Shown here piece after piece: positions 39,727-47,825 of a stretch of 48,661 nt of DNA. The stretch lies in the NCBI RefSeq assembly GCF_013283785.1, contig NZ_JABCPZ010000056.1, positions 1 to 48,661 of the forward strand, given 5' to 3'. A program made the position numbers and the translations under genes. The DNA is from Nonomuraea antri (GTDB taxonomy: Bacteria; Actinomycetota; Actinomycetes; Streptosporangiales; Streptosporangiaceae). A model generated the notes under the pieces. The model was not told where the DNA came from. It did no database searches and saw only the letters and a list, made by a program, of their open reading frames with translations. The first letter of the stretch is position 1; each line of letters opens with the position of its first letter.

Positions 39727-40181
39727 CCCCCGAGCAGAAGATCGCCGAACTCGGGCTGACGCTGCCCGAGGTCGTCGCCCCGGTGGGCGCGTACGTGCCG
39801 GCCGTGCGCACCGGCAACCTCGTCTACACCTCGGGCCAGGTCCCGATGGTGGAGGGCAAGCTGCCGCAGACCGGCAAGGTGGGCGCCGAGGTGAGCCTGG
39901 AGGAGGGCGCGGCGCTGGCCCGCATCTGCGCGCTCAACGCGCTGGCGGCCGTCAAGTCGGAGATCGGCGACCTGAGCAAGGTGAACCGCGTCGTCAAGGT
40001 CGTGGTCTTCGTGGCCAGCGACCCCGCGTTCACCCAGCAGCCCCAGGTCGGCAACGGCGCCAGCGACCTGCTCGCGGAGGTGCTCGGCGAGCCGGGCAAG
40101 CACGCGCGCAGCGCGGTGGGCGTCGCCTCCCTGCCGCTGGACGCCCCGGTGGAAGTGGAGCTGATCGTCGAGGTCTCCTGA
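39723..40181 (+). CDS. RidA family protein (YjgF/YER057c/UK114)
   Basis: The 152-aa protein has the RidA fold with TGNLVYTSGQVPMVEGKL, an Ala-rich helix CALNALAAVKSEIGDLSKVN, and KVVVFVASDPAFTQQPQVGN; the active-site-like RSAVGVASLPLDAPVEVELI is near the C-terminus, with the conserved Arg. RidA proteins hydrolyse reactive enamine/imine intermediates. GTG at 39723 overlaps the DUF4177 stop and sets the start; the longer frame from 39579 is a shadow of the small gene. Confidence 0.93.
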   Translation: MTPEQKIAELGLTLPEVVAPVGAYVPAVRTGNLVYTSGQVPMVEGKLPQTGKVGAEVSLEEGAALARICALNALAAVKSEIGDLSKVNRVVKVVVFVASDPAFTQQPQVGNGASDLLAEVLGEPGKHARSAVGVASLPLDAPVEVELIVEVS

Positions 40182-40229
40182 CCGCGGGGATGTGTCACCA
40201 TGACCGAGTGACGTTCTAGAGGAGGTCAT

Positions 40230-41042
40230 GTGGCCGGTCTTCCGCTACCAGAAGAGCTCGCCGAGCGGGCGAGGGACATTCTCGCCGGACGCGTCGAGCC
40301 GGTGCCCGCGCGGGACGCCGCCACGGTGGTGATCCTGCGCGGCGGCGGTCGCGGTCCCGAGGTCTACCTGCTCAGGCGGAAAGCCACGATGGCCTTCGCG
40401 GCCGGGGCGTACGTGTTCCCCGGCGGCTCGGTCGACCCGCGCGACACCGACCACGCCGTGGCCTGGGCCGGTCCCTCGCCCGCCGAGTGGGGCGCGGTCT
40501 TCAACGCCGACGAGCGGGTGGCGCGCGGGCTGGTGTGCGCGGCCGTGCGCGAGACGTTCGAGGAGTCCGGCGTGCTGCTGGCCGGCCCAGGCCCTGGCTC
40601 GGTGGTCGCCGACACCACGGGTGACGACTGGGAGTCCGACCGGCTGGCCCTGATCGACCGGAGTCTGGCCTTCGCCGACTTCCTGGCCAAGCGCGGCCTG
40701 GTGCTCCGCTCCGACCTGCTCAAGCCCTGGGCGCACTGGATCACGCCGGAGATCGAGCACCGGCGCTTCGACACGCGGTTCTTCGCCGCGGTGCTGCCCG
40801 CGGGCCAGCGCACGCGCGACGTCGGCGGCGAGGCCGACCACGTGGTGTGGCGGCGTCCGGCCGAGGCCGTCGAGCTGGCGCACCGGGGCGAGATCTTCCT
40901 GATGCCGCCCACTTACCAGACGCTGAGCGAGCTGTCGGCGTACGCGGACGTGGCCGGCGCGCTCGCCGCGCACCGGGAGATCGTCACGATCATGCCCAGG
41001 GCCGTGGAGGTCGAGGGCGAGATGCGGCTGATGACCTCATGA
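40230..41042 (+). CDS. NUDIX hydrolase
   Basis: The 270-aa protein contains an atypical, extended Nudix box: FPGGSVDPRDTDH, then after a ~25-residue insert AAVRETFEESGVLL with the catalytic RExxEExG core. This matches the long NUDT19-like hydrolases of actinobacteria that cleave CoA-type or nucleoside diphosphate-X substrates. GTG at 40230 has AGAGGAGG 5 nt upstream. The gene overlaps the MBL gene start (ATGA), giving a coupled unit. Confidence 0.9.
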   Translation: MAGLPLPEELAERARDILAGRVEPVPARDAATVVILRGGGRGPEVYLLRRKATMAFAAGAYVFPGGSVDPRDTDHAVAWAGPSPAEWGAVFNADERVARGLVCAAVRETFEESGVLLAGPGPGSVVADTTGDDWESDRLALIDRSLAFADFLAKRGLVLRSDLLKPWAHWITPEIEHRRFDTRFFAAVLPAGQRTRDVGGEADHVVWRRPAEAVELAHRGEIFLMPPTYQTLSELSAYADVAGALAAHREIVTIMPRAVEVEGEMRLMTS

Positions 41043-41830
41043 GCGGGCTGCACATCCCGATCGGCACCCCCGACGGCTCGCGTACCGAGCACGCGGAGAA
41101 CCTGCTCGCGCCCAACCCGTCCGCGATGACGCTCGACGGCACCAACACCTGGGTCGTCGGCGCGGGCGAAGAGGTGGTCGTCGTCGACCCGGGTCCCGAC
41201 GACGAGTCGCACCTGCGGCGGTTGCGCGACCACCTGGGGGCGCGGCGCGTGACGGAGGTGCTGCTCACGCACGGGCACATCGATCACAGCGGCGGCGCCA
41301 AGCGCTTCGCCGAGCTGGTCGGCGCGCCGGTGCGGGCGCTCGACCCGCGCCACCGGCTCGGCTCGGAAGGGCTGGCCGACGGCGACGTGGTGACCGCCGG
41401 CGACGTGGAGATCCACGTGTACGGCACGCCGGGCCACTCGTTCGACTCGCTCTGCTTCTGGCTGCCCGCCGACCTGGCGATGCTCACCGGCGACACCGTG
41501 CTCGGCCGGGGCACCACGGTCATCGCCGACGACGGCGACCTGGGCGACTACCTGCGCAGCCTCGACCGGCTCAGGGCCGCGGCGGAAAGCCTTGGCGCGC
41601 TGGCGCTGCTGCCGGGGCACGGGCCCGTGCTGAACGACCCGATCGCCGCGCTTGACGGCTACCTGGCGCACCGCAGGCAGCGGCTCGACCAGATCAGGGC
41701 CGCGCGTGCGCGGGGCGCGCGCACGCCGCGCGAGATCGTCGAGATCGTGTACGCGGACGTGGACGTGTCGCTCTGGCCCGCCGCCGAGATGTCGGTGCGG
41801 GCCCAGCTCGACTACCTCGACGGCCGCTAG
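41039..41830 (+). CDS. MBL-fold metallo-hydrolase (LACTB2/hydroxyacylglutathione-hydrolase-like)
   Basis: The 263-aa protein has the metallo-beta-lactamase signature THGHIDHSGG (two-metal site), with further ligands in YGTPGHSFDS, TGDTVLG and LLPGHGPVL. The order and the C-terminal winged-helix-like segment (LDQIRAARARGARTPREIVE) fit LACTB2-type hydrolases or endonucleases. It starts with ATG at 41039, overlapping the NUDIX stop by 4 nt. The convergent crp gene ends 4 bp after it. Mycobacteria have the homologous Rv3677c at this place. Confidence 0.93.
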   Translation: MSGLHIPIGTPDGSRTEHAENLLAPNPSAMTLDGTNTWVVGAGEEVVVVDPGPDDESHLRRLRDHLGARRVTEVLLTHGHIDHSGGAKRFAELVGAPVRALDPRHRLGSEGLADGDVVTAGDVEIHVYGTPGHSFDSLCFWLPADLAMLTGDTVLGRGTTVIADDGDLGDYLRSLDRLRAAAESLGALALLPGHGPVLNDPIAALDGYLAHRRQRLDQIRAARARGARTPREIVEIVYADVDVSLWPAAEMSVRAQLDYLDGR

Positions 41831-41834
41831 GCGA

Positions 41835-42515
41835 CTACCTGGAGCGGTTGTAGAGCCGGTCCATGTCGAGGATGACCACGGCCTTGGCCTCGATGCGCAG
41901 CCAGCCGCGCTGGGCGAAGTCGGCCAGCGCCTTGTTCACCGTCTCGCGCGAGGCGCCGACGAGCTGGGCCAGCTCCTCCTGCGTCAGGTCGTGGTGCACG
42001 CGCAGGCCGTCGTCGGTCTTGGTGCCGAACCGCTCGGCCAGGTCGAGCAGCTGCTTGGCCACCCGGCCGGGGACGTCGGTGAAGACCAGGTCGGCCAGCA
42101 CGTCGTTGGTGCGGCGCAGCCGCTGGGCGAGCGCGCGCAGCAGGTGCAGGGCCACCTCGGGGCGGCCGGTGAGCCAGGGGCGCAGGTCGTCGTGGCCGAG
42201 GCCGGCCAGGCGCACGTCGGTCAGCGCGGTGGCGGTGGCCGTACGCGGGCGCGGGTCGAACAGGGACAGCTCGCCGAACATCTCGCTCGGACCGAGCACG
42301 CTCAGCAGGTTCTCCCGGCCGTCCGGCGAGGTGCGGGAGAGTTTGATCTTGCCTTCGAGCACGACGTAGAGCCGGTCGCCGGTCTCGTTCTCGTGGAAGA
42401 GCGTCTGTCCCTTGGACAGCTGGACCTCGGTGATGCTCGTGCGCAGCGCCGCGGCGCTCTCACGGTCGAGCGCGGCGAACAGGGGGGCCTTACCCAGCAC
42501 GTCTTCGGTGTTCAC
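41835..42515 (-). CDS. crp: Crp/Fnr family transcriptional regulator
   Basis: The 226-aa protein has a cyclic-nucleotide-binding domain (LYVVLEGKIKLSRTSPDGRE, the phosphate-binding MFGELSLFDPRPRTATATAL with the key Gly-Glu and Arg) and a C-terminal helix-turn-helix (DLTQEELAQLVGASRETVNK, ALADFAQRGWLRIE). It corresponds to actinobacterial Crp (Rv3676, Streptomyces Crp) that binds cAMP and controls carbon use and development. GTG at 42515 has GAGGAGG 7 nt upstream. It is divergent from nth with a 223-bp gap in which no clear GTG-N6-CAC site was found. Confidence 0.95.
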   Translation of the reverse strand: MNTEDVLGKAPLFAALDRESAAALRTSITEVQLSKGQTLFHENETGDRLYVVLEGKIKLSRTSPDGRENLLSVLGPSEMFGELSLFDPRPRTATATALTDVRLAGLGHDDLRPWLTGRPEVALHLLRALAQRLRRTNDVLADLVFTDVPGRVAKQLLDLAERFGTKTDDGLRVHHDLTQEELAQLVGASRETVNKALADFAQRGWLRIEAKAVVILDMDRLYNRSR

Positions 42516-42738
42516 TCTGCCTCCTCTGCTGCCATTGTGACTCACCCCACTTCGGGCGGCACACACAGGTTAGGGGAATGCCTGAGTGGTCCGGGCTTGT
42601 CCCCGCTTCGCCGCGATCTCCTTGGCGAAGTTTACGGACATACATGGACAGATGCTTACTTCTACCCCTTTTGTCGCCGGGGCGCGTTCGTGCCGGTGAC
42701 GGGCTCAACGGGATGCCGGGCGTTCTAGTCTTGGCGGC

Positions 42739-43467
42739 ATGGCGACGAACGTGGCAGGCCGTCAACGCAAGCAGGAGACCCAGCTCGGTCTGGTACGACG
42801 CGCGCGCAAGATGAACAGGATCCTCGCCGACACCTACCCCGACGCCCACTGCGAGCTGGACTTCCGCAACCCGCTCGAACTCCTGGTCGCCACCATCCTG
42901 TCCGCCCAGTGCACGGACAAGCGCGTCAACATGGTCACTCCCCACCTGTTCGCGAAATATCCGGACGTGGAGGCGTACGCCGCGGCCGACCGGACCGAGA
43001 TGGAAGAGATCATCCGCTCGACCGGCTTCTTCCGCGCCAAGACGAACAGCATCATCGGCATGGCCCAGACGGTCTGCGAACGCTATCGCGGCGAGGTGCC
43101 GAACAAGCTGAAAGACCTGGTCACACTGCCAGGCGTGGGCCGCAAGACGGCCAACGTGGTGCTCGGCAACGCCTTCGGGGTGCCCGGGCTGACCGTCGAC
43201 ACGCACTTCCAGCGGCTGGTGCGCCGCTTCGCCTGGACCGAGGAGACCGACCCGGTCAAGATCGAGCACGTCGTCGGCGACCTGCTGCCCAAGCGCGAGT
43301 GGACGATCTTCTCGCACCGCGTGATCTGGCACGGCCGCCGCATCTGCCACGCCCGACGTCCCGCCTGCGGGGTGTGCCCGCTGGCCGCGCTGTGCCCCTC
43401 GTACGGCACCGGGCCGACCAGCGAGAAGGAAGCCGCGAAGCTCGTCCGATCGGGTCCTTTCTCTTGA
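42739..43467 (+). CDS. nth: endonuclease III, DNA-(apurinic or apyrimidinic site) lyase
   Basis: The 242-aa base-excision-repair enzyme removes oxidised pyrimidines. It has the helix-hairpin-helix LPGVGRKTANVVL with catalytic Lys, the catalytic Asp in LTVDTHFQRLVRR, and the [4Fe-4S] site CHARRPACGVCPLAALC (C-x6-C-x2-C-x5-C). Length is slightly above the usual 210-230 because of an N-terminal extension (NVAGRQRKQETQLG), also common in actinobacteria. ATG at 42739. Confidence 0.97.
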   Translation: MATNVAGRQRKQETQLGLVRRARKMNRILADTYPDAHCELDFRNPLELLVATILSAQCTDKRVNMVTPHLFAKYPDVEAYAAADRTEMEEIIRSTGFFRAKTNSIIGMAQTVCERYRGEVPNKLKDLVTLPGVGRKTANVVLGNAFGVPGLTVDTHFQRLVRRFAWTEETDPVKIEHVVGDLLPKREWTIFSHRVIWHGRRICHARRPACGVCPLAALCPSYGTGPTSEKEAAKLVRSGPFS

Positions 43468-43507
43468 GCCGGGGAAGTCACCTGGACCCCGGTGTGTTGG
43501 AGGATGC

Positions 43508-44161
43508 GTGACCCAAGTGCCCGACTGGCTCGACCGACTGGCCGAGCAGGCCCAGCGGATCCGCGTCCCCCGGTACCTGCGCCCGCCCGCGCGCGGCGGA
43601 CGTCCGGCCGCGGTCCTGATGTTGTTCGGCGAGGGCCCGCTCGGCCCCGACGTGCTGCTCATCCAGCGCAGTTCCCGCGGACGCAGGCACGCGGGCCAGC
43701 CCGCCTTCCCCGGCGGCGGCGTCGATCCCGACGACGGCGGGCCGATCCAGGCGGCGCTGCGCGAGGCCGAGGAGGAGACCGGCGTCGTCCCTGGCGGCGT
43801 GCGCGTGCTGTGCTCACTGCCCGAGCTCTACCTCGACCACAGCGACAACCGGGTCACGCCCGTCGTCGCCTGGTGGCAGGAGCCGTGCGAGGTGCACGCG
43901 GCCTCGCCGGACGAGGTCGAGTCCGTGGAGCGGGTGCCGCTGGCCGAGCTGGTCGACCCCGGCAACCGCATCGCGCTGCGCCACCCGAGCGGGTTCACCG
44001 GGCCGGCCTTCCGGGTGCGCGGCATGCTGGTGTGGGGCTTCACCGCGATGGTGCTCGACACCGTGCTGCGCGCGGGCGGCCTGGAGCGCCCGTGGGACCC
44101 GGGGCGGATCGAGGAGCTCCCGCAGGACGTGCTGAACCTGGCCGCGCGCAACGGCGCCTGA
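43508..44161 (+). CDS. NUDIX hydrolase, CoA-pyrophosphatase-like
   Basis: The 217-aa protein resembles NUDT7/8-type CoA pyrophosphatases: LIQRSSRGRRHAGQPAFPGG, followed by the Nudix box GGVDPDDGGPIQAALREAEE and ETGV. The upstream Glu of the standard box is replaced, but the REAEEETG core is intact. GTG at 43508 has GGAGGAT upstream. The position after nth corresponds to Rv3672c in mycobacteria. Its last codons and stop are the first unit of a 23-bp repeat. Confidence 0.9.
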   Translation: MTQVPDWLDRLAEQAQRIRVPRYLRPPARGGRPAAVLMLFGEGPLGPDVLLIQRSSRGRRHAGQPAFPGGGVDPDDGGPIQAALREAEEETGVVPGGVRVLCSLPELYLDHSDNRVTPVVAWWQEPCEVHAASPDEVESVERVPLAELVDPGNRIALRHPSGFTGPAFRVRGMLVWGFTAMVLDTVLRAGGLERPWDPGRIEELPQDVLNLAARNGA

Positions 44162-44212
44162 GCCGGGGCCGGAACGGCGCCTGCGCCGCCGCTGGAACGG
44201 CGCCCGAGCCCG
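44150..44212. repeat. 23-bp tandem repeat, three copies, starting at the NUDIX stop codon
   Basis: AACGGCGCCTGAGCC (44150-44164, containing the TGA stop), AACGGCGCCTGCGCC (44173-44187) and AACGGCGCCCGAGCC (44196-44210) follow at exact 23-bp intervals. The second and third copies have lost the stop. Confidence 0.85.
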
Positions 44213-44215
44213 CGG

Positions 44216-44785
44216 CTAGAGCACGCGTCCCGTGGTCAGGGCGACGCCGAGCGCGGCCCAGCCGGCCACGTCCGCGTCGCTGTCGACGGCCAGCATGCGC
44301 AGCGCCTCCAGCCCCGCCCTGTCGGGCGGGTTGCCCAGCACGTGCTGCAGCGCGTACGCCGCGCCGTACCTGACCCTGGCGTCGTCGTGACCGGCCAGGT
44401 CGATCACGGACGGCAGCGAGCGCGGGTCGGCCAGGTGCCCGAAGGCGATCAGCACCGAGTACAGCACCATGGCGTCGCTCTCGCTGGCCGCCAGGTAGCG
44501 CAGGACGGGCAGCGTGCGGTCGACGAAGGGCGAGAGCATGCCCATGATGTCGACCCCGAGCAGCCGCTCGGTGACGCTGTCGGCCGCGCACAGCCGCCTG
44601 GCCTCGATGAACGACTCCAGATCGCCCCGCTGCCGGAGCGTGGAGATCACCTGCCAGCGCACCGGCCCGTCGGGATCGGTGTCGCGCAGAGCTGCCTCGA
44701 TGAGACCACGCACTGTTCGCTCGATCGGCGGCATACCGCCCAAGATAGTCAGCAGGGTGACGCCGTCCTGGCGGAAGACGTGCAC
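44216..44785 (-). CDS. HEAT-repeat-like small protein
   Basis: The 189-aa product is all-helical with repeats such as LRDTDPDGPVRWQVISTLRQ, IDLAGHDDARVRYGAAYALQ and LAVDSDADVAGWAALGVALT, typical of HEAT/armadillo-like hairpins. No catalytic residue is apparent. GTG at 44785 is used since codons up to the ATG at 44734 keep high third-position GC; the ATG is an alternative with a TATCTT box before it. The gene sits between the NUDIX and MarP genes, an insertion relative to the mycobacterial order. Confidence 0.8.
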   Translation of the reverse strand: MHVFRQDGVTLLTILGGMPPIERTVRGLIEAALRDTDPDGPVRWQVISTLRQRGDLESFIEARRLCAADSVTERLLGVDIMGMLSPFVDRTLPVLRYLAASESDAMVLYSVLIAFGHLADPRSLPSVIDLAGHDDARVRYGAAYALQHVLGNPPDRAGLEALRMLAVDSDADVAGWAALGVALTTGRVL

Positions 44786-44816
44786 ACTTGACCGTATCGC
44801 TGGTTACCTTTGAAGC

Positions 44817-46007
44817 GTGCGCGGTGATCTGCTTGACCTCATCTTGATCGGCCTCGTGATCGCCTTCGGCATCTCCGGGTACCGGCAGGGTTTCATCATC
44901 GGCGCGATGAGTTTCGTGGGGTTCGTCGGCGGAGCCGTGCTCGGAGTCTTCATCGCGCCGCCGATCTCCAAGGCGGTCGTCGACGGCGACACGCCCCAGG
45001 CGCTGCTCGCCATCGTGATCGTCTTCCTGGCGGCCACGATCGGGCAGTTCGCCTCGTCCACGCTGGGCGCGGTGGTGCGCAGCCACGTCACGTGGGAGCC
45101 GGCCAAGGCCGCCGACGCGGTGGGCGGCACGTTCGCCAGCGCGCTGTCGGTGCTGGTGATCGCCTGGCTGATCGGGTCGCTGATCGTCTCGACGGCGTTC
45201 ACGCCGCTGGTCGACCAGGTGAAGAACTCCGCGCTGCTGACCACCGTCGACGAGGCCATCCCGCAGGCCGCGCGCAACTGGCAGGCGCCGTTCAAGAAGT
45301 TCATCGACCGCTCCGACTTCCCGCCCGTCTTCGACGCGATCGGCGCCGGCCAGCTCATCGACGTGCCGCCGCCCGACCAGAGCATCATGCAGGGCGCCAA
45401 GCTGGAGCGCGCCCGCCGGGCCATCGTCAAGGTCCAGGGCAACGCCGAGAGCTGCAACAAGCACATCGAGGGCACCGGCTTCGTCTACGCCAAAGACCGG
45501 ATCATGACCAACGCGCACGTGGTCGCCGGCGTCACCAGCAACCTGCAGGTCATCGACGCCGACATGCGCAAGCATCCGGCCACCGTGGTGCGCTACAACC
45601 CGCAGCGCGACATCGCCGTCCTGTACGTGCCCGGCCTCGGCCTGCCGTCACTCGCCTTCGACGACAGCGGCGAGCGCGGCGACAACGCGATCATCGCCGG
45701 GTTCCCCAAGGGCAAGGGCTTCACCGCCGTGGCCGCCAGGATCGGCGGCCGCCTTGAGGCCGACGGGCCCGACATCTACCGCGGCTCGAACGTCCGGCGC
45801 AACGTCTACCAGATCCGCGGCGAGGTCCTGCCGGGCAACTCCGGCGGCCCGCTGCTCACCGTCGGCGGCCGCGTCTACGGCGTGATCTTCGCCGCGGCGA
45901 TCAACGAGAAGGACACCGGGTACGTCCTGACCGCCGCCGAGGTCGCCCCCGACGTCGAGCAGGGCAGGAACGACACCACCCGGGCCAGCACCCAGGAATG
46001 CGACTAG
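44817..46007 (+). CDS. MarP-family membrane serine protease
   Basis: The 396-aa protein has an N-terminal CvpA-like domain of four membrane helices (LLDLILIGLVIAFGISGYRQ start, ending about residue 130). A periplasmic trypsin-like domain follows with the triad His in MTNAHVVAG, Asp in RDIAVLYVPG and Ser in GNSGGPLL. A pair of Cys (ESCNKH and QECD) may form the redox-sensitive disulfide described for MarP. In mycobacteria MarP (Rv3671c) protects against acid and oxidative stress. GTG at 44817. Its TAG stop and that of the opposite gene share one CTAG. Confidence 0.93.
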   Translation: MRGDLLDLILIGLVIAFGISGYRQGFIIGAMSFVGFVGGAVLGVFIAPPISKAVVDGDTPQALLAIVIVFLAATIGQFASSTLGAVVRSHVTWEPAKAADAVGGTFASALSVLVIAWLIGSLIVSTAFTPLVDQVKNSALLTTVDEAIPQAARNWQAPFKKFIDRSDFPPVFDAIGAGQLIDVPPPDQSIMQGAKLERARRAIVKVQGNAESCNKHIEGTGFVYAKDRIMTNAHVVAGVTSNLQVIDADMRKHPATVVRYNPQRDIAVLYVPGLGLPSLAFDDSGERGDNAIIAGFPKGKGFTAVAARIGGRLEADGPDIYRGSNVRRNVYQIRGEVLPGNSGGPLLTVGGRVYGVIFAAAINEKDTGYVLTAAEVAPDVEQGRNDTTRASTQECD

Positions 46008-46447
46008 CCGGGCAGCCTGCCCAGGATCGCGGCGACGGCCGCGGCCGGGTCGCTGTCGTGGCTCAGCGCGGTCGCCGCCTTGCCGACCTCGTCGTACGGG
46101 GCCCCGTAGCCCTGGATGCGCGCGGCGCCGCGGCTGAACAGGGTCAGCGCGCCGCGTCCGTTGCCGCGCTGGAGGTGGGTCAGGCCGACGCAGATCTGCG
46201 CCAGGCCCTGCCACAGCTCACGCTCGTCGTCGGGCGCGCACTTCCAGCGGCCCTCGAACACCTCGTGCGCGTTGAACGGCAGGCCCTCGGCCAGGAACCG
46301 GCGCGCGTCGGCCAGGGCCTGCTCGGTGGTGGGGGCGTAGTCGTCGGGGACCCGGGCCACGCCGGGCGAGCCGTAGGGGAGCGGCCTGCCGTACGCGTCG
46401 CGCGGCCTGGCGTTGCGCGGACGGCCCTCGGGGTCGCGGTCTCTCAT
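46004..46447 (-). CDS. DUF309 domain protein
   Basis: The 147-aa protein has the DUF309 signature: ARRFLAEGLPFNAHEVFEGR, WKCAPDDERELWQGLAQICV and LTHLQRGNGRGALTLFSRGA. The conserved HEVFE and W-QGL residues are present. Function is unknown. ATG at 46447 overlaps the stop of the epoxide-hydrolase gene by 4 nt and is preferred over the longer frame from 46606. It is convergent with marP. Confidence 0.93.
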   Translation of the reverse strand: MRDRDPEGRPRNARPRDAYGRPLPYGSPGVARVPDDYAPTTEQALADARRFLAEGLPFNAHEVFEGRWKCAPDDERELWQGLAQICVGLTHLQRGNGRGALTLFSRGAARIQGYGAPYDEVGKAATALSHDSDPAAAVAAILGRLPG

Positions 46448-47364
46448 CGGTCGGGCTCTGGGTCGGCCAGCCAGCCGAGCAGTTCGGCGTCGAACACGTC
46501 GGGGATCTCCTCGTGGGGGAAGTGGCCGGCTCCTTCGAGCAGCCGCCACCGGTAGGGCGCGGCCACGTACCGGCTGGAACCCTGCGCGGTACGCGGCAGT
46601 ATGCACGGGTCGAGCGCGCCGTGCAGCTGCAGGGTCGGCGCTTCGACCTCGGTGTGCATGGCGCGGGCGAACCGCAGCCCGTCAGGACGGAACTGGGAGC
46701 GGCCGAACCAGCGGTGATACTCCAGCGCCGAGTGCGCCACGGCCGGGATCGCGAACGCCTCGCGATACGTGCGCGCGGTCTCGGCGTCGGGCCAGCCGGG
46801 CCGCGACCACTCGTAGATCAGCCGGCCGACGAGCGCGGCGCCGTCGCGGGTGAGCCGGCGTTCCGGCAGGATGGGCAGTTGGAAGCCCACGCCGTGACCG
46901 CTGGCCCTGAGCTGGCCGAACGGGTCGGTGAGCAGCGCGCTGCGCAGCCGCAGCGGGTGCGGGGCGGAGACCGTGACCAGCCGGTGCACGCACTTGGGGT
47001 CGAGCACCGCCATCGTCCAGGCCAGCAGGCCGCCCCAGTCGTGGCCGACCACGATCGCCCCGGTCTCGCCGAGCGCGCGGATCAGCCCCGCCGCGTCGGC
47101 GGCCAGCGTGGGCAGGTCGTAGCCGCGCGGGGGCTTGTCGCTGCCGCCGTAGCCGCGCAGGTCGGCGGCGACCGCGCGGTAACCGGCGGCCGGCAGCGAT
47201 TCGAGCTGCCTGCGCCAGGTCCACCAGAACTGCGGGAACCCGTGCAGCAGCAGCACCAGCGGGCCCTCGCCGGCCTCGACCACGTGGAAGCGGGTGCCGC
47301 CCGCGTGGACCGCGCGATGCGTCCACGGCCCCTCGATCTGGACGAGCGATTCGTCAGGTGCCAT
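46444..47364 (-). CDS. alpha/beta hydrolase, epoxide-hydrolase-like
   Basis: The 306-aa protein has the epoxide-hydrolase form of the fold: oxyanion HGFPQ motif LLHGFPQFWWTW, the nucleophile elbow VVGHDWGGLLAW (Asp nucleophile), a cap domain between about 140 and 225 with likely Tyr acid residues (LIYEWSRPGW, LEYHRWFG) and catalytic His in GAGHFPHEE. It corresponds to EphE (Rv3670) at the same place in mycobacteria. The ATG at 47364 lies inside the end of the upstream holin-like gene (11-bp overlap). Confidence 0.94.
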   Translation of the reverse strand: MAPDESLVQIEGPWTHRAVHAGGTRFHVVEAGEGPLVLLLHGFPQFWWTWRRQLESLPAAGYRAVAADLRGYGGSDKPPRGYDLPTLAADAAGLIRALGETGAIVVGHDWGGLLAWTMAVLDPKCVHRLVTVSAPHPLRLRSALLTDPFGQLRASGHGVGFQLPILPERRLTRDGAALVGRLIYEWSRPGWPDAETARTYREAFAIPAVAHSALEYHRWFGRSQFRPDGLRFARAMHTEVEAPTLQLHGALDPCILPRTAQGSSRYVAAPYRWRLLEGAGHFPHEEIPDVFDAELLGWLADPEPDR

Positions 47365-47794
47365 CGCGGGTCACCGGCTCGCGATCCGGTGTGGGAACGG
47401 GCAGGTTCTGCCCGTTGGGCGAGGCGATCTCCTTGAGCCCCTTGATCGACCTGGCCGTCCGCTTCATCCCGGCGAGCCCCTTGAGCCTGCGGACCCCGAT
47501 GAGCACCAGCAGCCCCGCGACCACCAGGTAGAAGACGGTCACGATGAGGAAGGCCGCCCAGTGCGGCAGCCATTGGGCCAGTACGTACGCGATCGTGAAC
47601 GAGGCGAGGATCAGGCACAGGTGGGCCATGAAGGCGGCCGCGGCGAACAGGCCGCCCGCCATGCCGACCCGCTTGGCGTCGAACCTGAACTCGGCCTTGG
47701 CGAGCTCGATCTCGGAGCGGACCAGGGACGAGATGTGACTGCTCGCCTGGGCGACCAGCGAGCCCAGGGATTCTTCCTCGGGAGTCTGCGGCAT
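47354..47794 (-). CDS. phage-holin-family (DUF1469/Actinobacterial holin-X-like) membrane protein
   Basis: The 146-aa protein starts with ESLGSLVAQASSHISSLVRS and EIELAKAEF, then two closely spaced membrane helices (AGGLFAAAAFMAHLCLILAS and WAAFLIVTVFYLVVAGLLVL). This matches the PHIST/holin-X-type group of actinobacterial DUF1469 proteins. It is not evidence for a prophage; this is a chromosomal core gene (Rv3669 counterpart). Confidence 0.9.
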   Translation of the reverse strand: MPQTPEEESLGSLVAQASSHISSLVRSEIELAKAEFRFDAKRVGMAGGLFAAAAFMAHLCLILASFTIAYVLAQWLPHWAAFLIVTVFYLVVAGLLVLIGVRRLKGLAGMKRTARSIKGLKEIASPNGQNLPVPTPDREPVTRDGT

Positions 47795-47825
47795 GAACGT
47801 CTCCTATCGAGGCCTGGTGGCCCTG

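Noticed and set aside
42516..42738. Crp-binding site in the crp-nth gap
   Set aside because: Only a weak GTGACTCAC is present, with wrong spacing for a GTG-N6-CAC site.
47354..47794. Phage remnant suggested by the holin-like protein
   Set aside because: It belongs to a conserved chromosomal block and no other phage genes are present.
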